DNA from: Diadema setosum | Lineage: Eukaryota; Echinodermata; Echinoidea; Diadematoida; Diadematidae | NCBI RefSeq assembly: GCF_964275005.1 | Contig: NC_092705.1 | Location: forward strand, 16,581,385 to 16,645,384 | Direction of reading: 5' to 3' | DNA length: 64,000 nucleotides | Shown: positions 26,281-34,468 of the stretch, piece after piece | Numbering within the stretch: the first letter of the stretch is position 1 | Layout: each line of letters opens with the position of its first letter | Notes under the pieces: generated by a model | Told to the model about the DNA's origin: nothing | Databases searched by the model: none | Seen by the model: only the letters and a program-made list of their open reading frames with translations | Program-made: the position numbers and the translations under genes

Positions 26281-29016
26281 TATTTACCTCTTTGGGAGTA
26301 CATTGTAGGCTGTATAGAAAGAATGTACATGCATTGAGAAGATGTGTGTTGGGTAAGGAAATTATGAAATTACTGTGCTCCCACACCAGTTTAGTATACA
26401 TGTAGTGCCTGCACAAATACTTTAACCAACACTTTTGATCAATATATGGTGTGTACATACTTCGTTTTAGTTGTCTGTATATATATATATACAAATATAG
26501 GATGGAGAATGTAAAAAATAAATAAGACTGCCTTGTGCCCAGTAAATAACACAACTTTTAGTGAGACATCTATTGGCCATTTGAAAGCATGTGTATGGGG
26601 AGGCCAGCAACTACGGTATATAACCTCCAGTCTATTGTCTTCTGAATATGACCGAAGTTGTTTGCACTTGGATAAAAATAGCAGTTACTTCACGATAACA
26701 TTGAATATGCACAGAATGCAGCCACAGGAAATTCCATTAACTACAGGAAACTGAGTTGCAATGCAAAGGCCGATATTGACAATCTTTAGTTGAATCTACC
26801 AGAATGACTTTCAAAACATACAACATTTCCACCTGAGTTACTTGCACTCCTAGAATTCTACAAAATAAATGAAATATTAACAGTAAAAGAAATTCAAAAC
26901 AAAAATATAAAGTACTGTTTCAGAAGAGTATAACGACAGATAACTCATAAACAGAACTTTCATCCAAATTGGACTTGTTAGAATGTCATGGACATGGTCA
27001 TGTCTTAATACATGAAACACATAATCTTCATTAAATTCCCTGTTTTTAAGGAGGTAACAATGAAAACCAAAATTATAACTTTCAGATCACATTATTTGTA
27101 AACAAAACAGAGAAATGGTGACTTTTATGGGTTAAAGAGCTGAAGTTGTTAAATCAACCCTCAAAAACATGACTTCTAGAATATTTTGCAAACAATCCAA
27201 CTGGAGGATTGAAAACTTGGCCCCGTTTTATCAAAAGATGAATCAATTATAAATTTCTTTAACACACAGGGTGTCATAGACTTATGATAGAAATCAAATA
27301 ATCAATTATAACTCTTCACAAAACAGGGCCCTGGTGACATAAAGTCTGCTTCATGATAAGTACTGTAAAAGTGGAAATTTTCGCACAATTCGCGCAACCA
27401 GAAAATAGCGCGAAAATAAAAGCATGCAAATATTTTTACACAGCTTGCCATACATGTATGTTCCAGTAGTTGATGTCTTGATTCCATGGAATTAAAAACA
27501 TGCGAAACTTATCTTACCTGGCCAAGCGCAAAAAATTAGTCGCGCGAAAATATCCACTATCACAGTATTAAAATATTTGCCTGGAGAAGTGGTTGTAACT
27601 GACATCACTGCATGAGTGAAAACATTTCATTTCATAAACTTTCTAATATTTCATGTGTGATTTGTAATGAAACTGCTCTGTTTAATTGAATCACCAACCT
27701 CCACTTGCACATTTATCAAATTTACACCTAAATCCCAATGGACCGTCACCTACACGTGTATGGACATTATTACTGTACTACAGCTGTAGTATGTACAACA
27801 AAATATGTTAACTGAATGATGATATTCTTTACAGGGTACAGTATTAGGACACAAAAATCCAATTCAATAGCTGTCAAAACCTGAAGGTGACATTACGATG
27901 TACAGAATTCATGGTCCATGTCTGTAGAACACTGTAGTATTGTAGGAAAGGAGTTAAAAAACAATAATACATTAAATTATTAAATATTTAAGTGATTAAT
28001 TGTTTGTGTAAATTATAGTATTTTGGATTATACAGTAGTTTATGTTTAGGTATATATGTAAAGCACTTAGAGAATTTCATTGATAAGCGCTATATAAATA
28101 CTGAGTTATCATTATTATTATTATTAAAGAAAACCATGTCTGCAATACACTGTAGTATGATAGAAAAGAAGTTAAAAAAAAAAGAAAAGATAATAAATCA
28201 AAGAAAACCAACTAAAGAGTTACAAGTGCAAAGAAAACATCATTTAAATCAAGTTCATCAAGATCACATATTTGTGGTTTGGTGCTGTATCTTTGTATTA
28301 TACATTTTTTTTTTTTACAATTCAATATTAGTGTTTCCTCACACTGAAAAAAAAATACCAAACACACAAACCTTGAGACCTTTGTTGTTCAATTCTTTTT
28401 CAGTTTTAAAATTCTGAACTGCTATCAAAGCTTGTTCCAGATACTCCCTCAAATTTGCAATTTTGCAGATTTCTGTCTGCTACTGTGTAGATTCAATGAA
28501 CTTTAAAAACCAGTTTTGTGTAATCTTTCTCCAATGTAAATTGAGCAGTGAAATTCAGGTGTGCCAATTCAATAATGACAACATGATAAGTTCTGTTCAA
28601 GTAAAGTCCCCCCTGGACTTGATACGGGGACAATTACCTATGATGCTCACCTGTACAATTGTCAACATGTGACATGGGTTCAACAGAAAAATCACAGTTT
28701 TATTGGCAAGCTTGAATCCCACTTCAATTCCAAATGTCAGGCACAGGACCACCAGCAAAAAGCGCTTGCCGAAGCATTCCGCCTGGCTCTTGCTCTCCGC
28801 AGTGTAGTCCGGTACCCCCTTGAGCCATCGCCATGACAACCAGACCTCGAGGGAGCACAGCAGGACAAAGATGGCGCTCTCCACCACGCGCTGCCTGCGG
28901 GTGAGGAAGTCCACGCAATCTTGGCCACCATTTCCAGCGATAGTTGGGTCCACGCCCCCGTAGAGCCAGTCAAGAGATGTCAGGCTCCACATGACTACCG
29001 ACTCAGTTGAGTTCAT
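14304..29016 (-). CDS. TMEM164: TMEM164-like membrane acyltransferase, complete five-exon gene
   Basis: Coding exons on the minus strand, in order: 29016-28651, 24747-24631, 18286-18205, 16465-16365 and 14504-14304 (TGA). All have GT donors and AG acceptors with matching phases (0, 0, 1, 0). Together they give 867 nt, or 288 residues against about 297 in human TMEM164. The N terminus has the family signature SLDWLYGGVDP and AGNGG. Several hydrophobic helices follow, then FGIEVGFKLANKTVI and LLNPCH. Cys115 in NPCH aligns with human Cys123, the residue reported as needed for activity. His173 in IQHLLIY is the other likely active-site residue. The C-terminal part keeps TNLNNMVCPAVSDPF. Human TMEM164 is an AIG1-related multi-pass protein reported to make C20:4 ether phospholipids that promote ferroptosis. 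The chemistry here is inferred from homology. The gene looks intact. Confidence 0.93.
14505..16364. other. TMEM164 intron 4
   Basis: Non-coding. It contains a repeat fragment at about 16137-16290 with ends related to GGCGGATCCAGG / GATCCGCCACTG. The 120-codon minus-strand frame at 15498-15860 has no recognisable domain. Confidence 0.6.
16365..16465 (-). CDS. TMEM164: TMEM164 coding exon 4
   Basis: 101 nt encoding GGVYKTEGMWDFSW and the hydrophobic LGFLFLYHVVVLQIIGV helix, which matches human MFFYHFSVLQILGLV. The acceptor is GCTCAG and the donor GTC|GTGAGT. Confidence 0.93.
16605..16800. mobile_element. CAGGGCTGCCAAC MITE in TMEM164 intron 3
   Basis: The left end CAGGGCTGCCAAC is the same as in the element at 10012. 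The right end, TTTGGCAGCTCTG, is a diverged inverted copy. No target duplication was made out. It is an older member of the same hAT-like family. Confidence 0.6.
17110..17498. mobile_element. TTAA-ended MITE, family F copy 2 (inverted relative to copy 1)
   Basis: Starts TTAAAGGGATCGTATAG and ends GTACCATCCCTTAA. Its whole length matches the reverse complement of 8001-8400, apart from small changes. A poly-A run of about 28 bp follows directly. It lies in TMEM164 intron 3. Confidence 0.75.
18205..18286 (-). CDS. TMEM164: TMEM164 coding exon 3
   Basis: 82 nt encoding LPFEPELYWIQHLLIYVV and the following helix to MSLG. It contains the conserved IQH histidine (residue 173). The acceptor is CCAACAG and the donor GAG|GTCAGT, leaving phase 1. 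Confidence 0.93.
18489..18710. mobile_element. palindromic MITE, family C copy 1
   Basis: AAATTTTCGCGGTACAT near the left end and GCGAAAATATTGTTGTTTACAGTA at the right end. The interior words (GCGAGTTCTAAA, CTTCACAACTTT, CAAATTCAAGAA) recur in the same order at 23210-23454. In TMEM164 intron 2. Confidence 0.65.
18979..19023. repeat. poly-T run
   Basis: About 45 consecutive T bases in TMEM164 intron 2. This may be the tail of a minus-strand retroposon, but no body was recognised. Confidence 0.9.
19941..20127. mobile_element. MITE family B copy 1 (TACTGTAAAAGTGG ends)
   Basis: TACTGTAAAAGTGGATATTT at the left is mirrored by AAATTTCCACTTTTACAGTA at the right. The interior carries GGCCAGGTAAGA, TTAATTCCACG and GACATCAACTA, which recur inverted at 27361-27567. 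The TA at the outer ends suggests a Tc1/mariner-type duplication. Confidence 0.75.
21408..21902. mobile_element. TTAA-ended element, ~495 bp
   Basis: TTAAAGGGGACCTCCGAATG at the left is mirrored by GTCTGGAATGCCCCTTTAA at the right, an imperfect inverted repeat with TTAA outermost. Non-coding. It is a different family from the AAAGGGATGGTA elements but has the same kind of end. Confidence 0.6.
23210..23454. mobile_element. MITE family C copy 2
   Basis: Starts TACTGTAAACGCAG and ends near GTATTGACATTTACC. The internal word order matches 18489-18710. More diverged than copy 1. In TMEM164 intron 1. Confidence 0.6.
23831..23990. mobile_element. MITE family D (CTGTAAAACCAGA ends)
   Basis: CTGTAAAACCAGAAACAT at the left is mirrored by ATGTCTGGTTTTACAGTA at the right, with CTTTCGCAAATTG and AATTCGCAAAATTTTCATGC inside in mirror order. 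160 bp, non-coding. Confidence 0.7.
24057..24107. repeat. (GT)n microsatellite
   Basis: About 25 uninterrupted GT units in TMEM164 intron 1. Confidence 0.97.
24631..24747 (-). CDS. TMEM164: TMEM164 coding exon 2
   Basis: 39 codons, from IYLLAAPPSKLV to VLPVLNTRV. It corresponds exactly in length to the human segment IFLLACPP to VVNTRL. The acceptor is TTTCCAG and the donor GTG|GTAAGT, with phase 0 at both ends. Confidence 0.93.
26249..26279. repeat. poly-T run
   Basis: Roughly 31 T bases in TMEM164 intron 1. No adjoining element was recognised. Confidence 0.9.
27361..27567. mobile_element. MITE family B copy 2 (inverted)
   Basis: TACTGTAAAAGTGGAAATTT to ATATCCACTATCACAGTA. It is full length and contains CGCGCAACCAGAAAATAGCG, GTTGATGTCTTGATTCC and CTTACCTGGCCAAG. 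It runs in the opposite orientation to 19941-20127. Confidence 0.75.
28015..28128 (+). mobile_element. CR1/L2-like LINE 3' tail fragment
   Basis: TGTAAAGCACTTAGAG, then GATAAGCGCTATATAAAT and an ATT trinucleotide tail. This is the widely conserved 3' end of CR1/L2-type LINEs and the SINEs that borrow it. No open frame remains. Confidence 0.6.
28651..29016 (-). CDS. TMEM164: TMEM164 coding exon 1
   Basis: Encodes residues 1-122, from ATG through the NPC motif to TIVQ, and ends at a CAG|GTGAGC donor in phase 0. It carries the N-terminal family signature, the first membrane segment (around residues 47-62), a short hydrophilic loop and the segment leading to Cys115. It is clearly GC-richer than the flanking DNA, as expected of an exon. 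Confidence 0.93.
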
Positions 29017-29680
29017 TTGTGTTCAGTTCGGTGAAGGACGGTTCAAAATGCTCCTCTCCTTTCAACATCACACTTCGATGCTCTTTTTGTGTAGATTGTA
29101 TGCGACAATTATTGTCAGGGTAGCATTGTCGTGCTCAAGGAAGAGATGACAGGTTTACAGCAGATCAAAGAGATGTAATGTCAGCTGCTGTGTTTAAAAT
29201 TCTGTGCCAATGTGAATCCATAATCATACATTATAGTAAATACATGTTCAATGTTCGAACATTTTCAAACATTGTTGTAAAGGAGGCAAAGATTGTGAAA
29301 ACTTATCCAAGAATATCCAAATATTCAGTTCAGAGCTGAATGCATTGCTGTCCAAACTGCCTCTGTGTTTAACCACTAAACTGTCAACAGTGTCTGATCC
29401 TTGGAAGCAGATGCTCATTTAAAATACCAGCATATTGATGCATGTCATCTTGAAATGTACCAGTCTTGAGTTTCTTACAGATACGCTGACACAAGGTTCA
29501 AACAAGGACTTGCATGCTACCAGATAGACTGTGGAATTGCTCAGTCGCCATCAGGTGACACTCCGTCAGCATGCCATGTGTAGAGATGCTTCTGTGTGTG
29601 TACGGAGCATGACACAGCAGTTTTCTTTCAGTTCCAAATGTCCAGCAGAGAAAGAGTCCATCTAAAGCTCACTTCCAGTC
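29017..29680 (-). other. probable 5' UTR part of TMEM164 exon 1
   Basis: Upstream of the start codon, the minus strand offers a plausible acceptor (TTGATTGACAG) just before 29680. The sequence from there to 29017 would be untranslated and contains upstream ATGs. This is inference from the splice signal only. Confidence 0.35.
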
Positions 29681-29746
29681 CTGTCAATCAAAGAGAAATA
29701 GTAGTCAGTATGACTACATTCTACCATTAAAGAGGGATACATTATT

Positions 29747-29786
29747 GGAAGAAGAAGAAGAAGAAGAAGAAGAAGAAAAAGAAGAA
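29747..29786. repeat. (GAA)n microsatellite
   Basis: About 12 GAA units. A short fragment of the family F MITE (words GAAAGAGCATATGATTTCATAAG) follows at about 29860-29905. Confidence 0.9.
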
Positions 29787-30106
29787 TCAATAAAGCATAC
29801 AGCTTTCAGTCAAGATGGGGTTTGAGGTTTGATAATTTTTTTTTTTTTTTAGATTTAATGACAAATTTTTTATAAGATATGAAAGAGCATATGATTTCAT
29901 AAGATTATGACAGTATCAATGTTCCCCATTTCAGGTGACCTGCCCAGTTTCCAATGTCTATGATATGATAAATGAGCTACGTATTGCTTGGATATCCTTA
30001 GAGGACAACTTGCTCTTTGTTCAAGAGGAGTTTTGATGCACTTATAACCTAGACAAGTTTTGCCTGCAAATGTTATAAGGCCAGCCAAGTCAAACTATAA
30101 TGTGTC

Positions 30107-30339
30107 CACTGTAAAAGTGGACATTTTTGTGGTGTGGAAATTTTCACACATTTTGCTCAATTCATCAGAAGGTTGTAGCGCAAAATAAAAGCACACAAAT
30201 ATCATTGTATGCCATACAATGTATGTTCCGCAAATAATGTCCTCATTCTGCAGAATTAAAAGCACATGAAATTCAACTTTAATACCCAGGTGAGCGTGAA
30301 AAATTACTTATGAACACAAAAATATCCACTCTAAAAGTA
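30107..30339. mobile_element. MITE family B copy 3
   Basis: CACTGTAAAAGTGGACATTT to ATATCCACTCTAAAAGTA, more diverged than the other two copies. The internal words GTTCCGCAAATAATGTCCTC and ACCCAGGTGAGCG correspond to the same positions in the other copies. Confidence 0.65.
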
Positions 30340-30539
30340 TTTGGCCAAATATCTTTGTATTGAAAGCATTTAAAGCTCTGGCACCCTTTAATAAAATGTA
30401 CCCATTCTGCTGGCATGATGAACTTCTCAGCAGAGTACAAATGTACCTCTGGCTTTGCGGTCATTCTGCACCTGGTCTCAATAAATCCACTGAGCATGCT
30501 CTTTGTGTGAATATTCTCCCTTCAACTCCAACAAACACC

Positions 30540-30613
30540 ATGGCAGACGACCAACTCAAGGAGCTTCAAACACAGCTCCTTGGGCAGACATGTCTGCTGC
30601 ATAGCACATGTGG
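30540..30613 (+). other. candidate isolated coding exon (uncertain)
   Basis: An ATG in a strong context (CACCATGG) opens the frame MADDQLKELQTQLLGQTCLL, and after about 24 codons meets GGTG|GTGAGT, a good splice donor. I recognise no family and found no matching downstream exon on the plus strand. It could be a first exon of an unknown gene, or chance. Confidence 0.2.
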
Positions 30614-30733
30614 TGGTGAGTCATCTGAACATGGCATCTTGTAGGAACTGCAAAGCACTTTCAGTATGACAGTTTTGCCATCTACTATATGTTCAAAATG
30701 TGGAGTGTGTACAATGCCACTAAGCAATATTTG

Positions 30734-30925
30734 TACTGTATAAGCCGTTATTTTCGTGAATTTCGCAAATCACAGTTGGATCGCGAATTTAACAACACGC
30801 GAAAATGCCGCTATGCACTAACATAAAAGTCGGGGATGATTCGCGAAAACAACATCTCGCGAAAATGTCTATGACCTCATCATTCGCGAAAATATCTGTA
30901 CGCGAAAATAACAGCGTATACAGTA
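30734..30925. mobile_element. MITE family E (TACTGTATAAGCCG ends)
   Basis: TACTGTATAAGCCGTTATTT at the left is mirrored by AAAATAACAGCGTATACAGTA at the right, with several TTCGCGAA palindromes between. 192 bp, non-coding. Confidence 0.7.
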
Positions 30926-31793
30926 ATTGCTAGGTTTTCTTCACGAGTTTTGAATTTTGTTTTTGGTTTTTTTTTTAAAAGTTCATCAATGGACTCTTAT
31001 CATCTTGAAAACAATAAAAACAAACCTCAAAATCTTCAAACAAAATGCAGTATGGCAAGTCCAAGATAAGGTCCCCTCAGAAGGCAAAATTTCATCTTTG
31101 CTCAATATTGACATGTTTGGTATCATTTTGAAGCTTATGAGTTAGTTTTGATTTCCATGGAGGAAAAAATTATATTATGTAAGCTTATGCAAATTTCAAG
31201 GGCTTCATTTGCATAAATGTGAAACACAGCATTACGTATGGGACATTCATAAAAATTCATATTAATTCAAAGGAAAGCAAATGATATTTGATTAATATGT
31301 GGACATAAGAAGTTCATCAAATAGTTTAACTTGGTATAAAAATTTAGGGATTATGCAAATGATTTAGCTCGTGTCCTATCATGAGATGTCCCATACGTAA
31401 CAAATTGAGGTCATTTTTTTAGGTTTTTTCTGAAATTGCTAAGGATATTTTAATGCCCTTTTGGAAAGTTCTAATTTATTGTTTAGAGAAATTAAATACT
31501 ATAGAAAAAAGAAAAAACAGTAAAAGAAATATATTCTATTAGGCATTGAAATAATGCTACGTATGGGGCAAATGCGTTACGTATGGGACATCCTCTTACA
31601 TATTGCATGTGAATGCATGTAGCTAGCTGGGAAGGTCTCTCAGTACACAAATGGTCAATCATCCTGAAAAAAGCATCCCAACATTGTAGCTACTTTTTGA
31701 GTTATAGACACTTGAAACAATGCATGTACTTGACTGAACAATTTTCAGAAAGGGGGAGGGGGAAATGGCAAAATACACAATGAAAAGTCAGCA

Positions 31794-31990
31794 TTAAAGG
31801 GATGGTATAGTTTTTGTAGAAATGGGGATTCAGTTTTCAACATTTAATGAGATGATTGGAAACCAATTATATGAATTAATAAAGAGCATACAATCCTAAG
31901 ACTAGAGGAATTTAAAGTTTATGTGACAGAGATCCAATTTGAAATGGTTGTGATACAAAAAAATATATAAAGTAAAATGATTCCTTTTTA
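31794..31990. mobile_element. partial TTAA-ended MITE, family F copy 3
   Basis: Starts TTAAAGGGATGGTATAGTTT and follows the left half of family F (AGAGCATACAATCC, GAGGAATTTAAAG), then diverges. The right end was not found. It is nested in the 3.4-kb element. Confidence 0.55.
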
Positions 31991-32039
31991 TTGCAAGTGA
32001 TACACAAATTGTCCTTAATCAGTTTCAATAGTAGCCACG

Positions 32040-32130
32040 ACAAAATTCATGGGTATACATACTGAGGTGTGACTCGAATCAATGACCTGACTGCTAGACA
32101 GACATCATCTACTCGATCACTGGGGTTCCA
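32040..32130 (-). mobile_element. tRNA-derived SINE head or tRNA relic
   Basis: On the minus strand, CAGTGATCGAGTAGATGATG resembles a tRNA D-arm/A box, and GATTCGAGTCACACC resembles a T-arm/B box (GGTTCGAATCC type), about 40 bp apart. Stems are imperfect and no functional tRNA folds by eye. Probably the polymerase III head of a SINE. Confidence 0.35.
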
Positions 32131-32539
32131 CGCAGCAGGTATTGCTCATTTATCAAAATTAATATTTCTTGTGTCAAGTCATTTTTTATTGAAACTAAAT
32201 GGCAAACTGCCCTTCATCAATGGAAGTAAACACTTTAAACTATTCAATTTTTCAGTAGTAATTATCCTGATAAAAATAGGGCATACATACTCAGGTTGGT
32301 CATAAAAAATATACAGTATGATTAAACATGATTATGATGGTGAATATACAGGGAATATTGTTCCCTTGTCAATCTGGAACAGCATTTGAGTAATTTCAAC
32401 TGATTCTACCTCAATAATCATGCAAAAATTTGTTTATGGTTATTTTGCAAAATTATTTTGCAAAATACCCATATAAACTTGGTTCTCCACACACTAAACG
32501 AATGGGGACAAAGGGCATGCATACTCAGGTTGGTCATAA

Positions 32540-33890
32540 CTAGAAATGTCGCTATGGCGACTGATGCCTCGGCCACAATGCATGATTCTCCCAATAGGTG
32601 TATAGTACAATGTCTTCACAATGTGTGATGACAGTTTCACATAACTGGCAAAATATTGAAATGACACACAGGTTTGTCAGAAATATCTTGAATGTTCACT
32701 TTCCTTGAACTGGGTTTGCTATAATTGTCTAAGAGTGCAGGTACACATATTTGGGGAATTGAGAATTTTTACTTGACTTCTGACCGACCCTTTTATGAGT
32801 GTATGCATTGAGTAATTTCCAAGGTATGAAGAGTATTCAATTATAGTACAAAATAGATTTTTTTTTTTTTTTTTTTTTTTTTTTGGGGGGGGGGGGGGCA
32901 TTGAAACCTGGCCTTTGACCCATAACCTCTGACCTTTGACCTTCTGGCTGGAAATTTCCCAGAGAATCTCCATTAGGCAATGCATGTATATATCAAGTTT
33001 TAAAACTAATTATGCAAGCATTGCATATATACTAGTATATGAGGGAAATAGTAAAATTCTGAGTAGTTGACGTTGACGTCGACCTCTGACCCCCTGACTA
33101 TTGACCCATAAACCCTAAATTCCCGAGATAATCCCTGCCAGTCACTACATGCATATGTACCAAGTTTCATGAAGATACATTGAACCATTTGCGAGAAAAG
33201 TGATATTGCAACATTTTCACCTAACCTTTGACCTTTTGACCTTTGACCTTATGACATGAAACTCTCTCTGGAGAATCTTTACGCAGTAGTACATGTCTAC
33301 ACTAAGTTTCAAGAAAATACCTTTGGGCATTGCATAGATATGGGGGAAATAGCAACATTTTTAGCATTTGACCATGACCTTTTGACCTTTGACCTCTTGC
33401 CAATGTCACTAAAATCTTCTCAACTAATTGCCCCATCATACATCATCCTTGGACCAAGTTTGGTGAAAGCTGCTTCATCCAGTTTTGAGTTATCACGTAA
33501 ACAGATAAATTTTAGGATTTGACCTGTATCTTTGACCTTTGACCTCTGTCCGATTTCACTAAAAAACTAATCAAGTAATTGTCCCATCATACATTATCCT
33601 CCAACAAAGTTTGGTGAAATTTGCTAGATCCAGTCTTGAGTTATCGCGTAAACGGATACAATTTCATGATTTGACCTTGACTTTTGACCTTTGACCTTTG
33701 GCCGATTTCACCCAAAATCTAATCAAGTAATTGCCCCATCATACTTTATACTTGGACCAAGTTTGGTAAAATTCCAGTCAATATTACTCAAGTTATCGCG
33801 TAAATGAAAGCGGACGTACGTACGGACGGACGGACAACCAACCCGAAAACATAATGCCTCCGGCACCACTTCGTGGCGGAGGCATAAAAA
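32540..33890. mobile_element. modular repeat, variant with clustered TGACCT half-sites
   Basis: Opens CTAGAAATGTCGCTATGG, like the element at 2864, then ATGCCTCGGCCAC. It closes with GTGGCGGAGGCATAA, a near-perfect inverted partner. The body has repeated ~120-150-bp units with ACCAAGTTTGGTGAA and TTGAGTTATCGCGTAAAC, each preceded by runs of TGACCTTTGACCT. A (GGAC)n tract lies before the right end, as in the related element. Non-coding. Confidence 0.7.
32860..32899. repeat. poly-T / poly-G run
   Basis: About 25 T bases followed by about 15 G bases inside the modular repeat. Confidence 0.9.
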
Positions 33891-34468
33891 TATAAAAATA
33901 TGATTGAATATGATTATGATGGTGAATATTCGGGGAATAATGTTTCCTTGACAATCTGGATTAGTATTTGAGTAGTTCCAACTGATTTTACTACAATTTA
34001 ATGCAAAATACCCATAAACATGGTTCTTCACACACTAAATGAATGGGGGACAAACTGTCCCATACGTAACACGTCATGTCTGTCTTTAATTAGAACCTGT
34101 AATTAGAGCTTTTTGCCTAATGACAGGAAACTTACCTGTGATAATCTTGAGTGTTGTGACTTTCATCATAGTGAGTTACAAGTTGTAGAATGAAATACTT
34201 TCAGAGAGTTTTTAGGTTGAAAAAAAATGTAAAAAAAAAACAAAAGTTTTCTGGTCCCATACGTAACGGCACACATATTTTCTCTTCTAGAATATAATTG
34301 TCAAGGTCATTTTTCTCAATTTTTTACATGATTATACTTCTCCTCGACATCAATCACCATGATGAAGTTCAATATCATGATCAAAGGCCTTTAACACTAT
34401 TTTTCAGGTCATAAAAGTCTCTGAATGTCCCATACGTAACACGCGCATTATCTTGGACTTGCCCAGTA

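Larger units (their letters stand above)
32312..34060. repeat. direct repeat pair flanking the nested modular repeat
   Basis: 32312-32535 and 33897-34060 share GATTATGATGGTGAATAT, GACAATCTGGA, a CAACTGATT block, AATACCCATA and CACACACTAAA in the same order. Two tandem copies of an inner segment of the 3.4-kb element are thus separated by the element at 32540-33890. Confidence 0.65.
31053..34464. mobile_element. large TIR element (~3.4 kb) with subterminal GTCCCATACGTAAC repeats
   Basis: Left end TGGCAAGTCCAAGATAA and right end TTATCTTGGACTTGCCC form a 17-bp inverted repeat with one mismatch. The flanking direct repeat is AGTA (31049-31052 and 34465-34468). The word GTCCCATACGTAAC, in one orientation or the other, lies at 31231, 31387, 31557 (degenerate), 31576, 34056, 34253 and 34426, all within about 550 bp of an end. 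No frame above ~100 codons exists, so it is non-autonomous. It hosts a partial family F MITE, a tRNA-like fragment and a modular repeat. The superfamily was not assigned; a 4-bp duplication would suit Chapaev, Sola1 or Academ types. Confidence 0.7.

Noticed and set aside
28724-28973. Two further minus-strand frames overlapping TMEM164 exon 1
   Set aside because: Alternative frames of the GC-rich exon; only the TMEM164 frame has homology.
32040-32130. Functional tRNA gene
   Set aside because: A- and B-box-like words are present, but the acceptor and anticodon stems do not pair convincingly.
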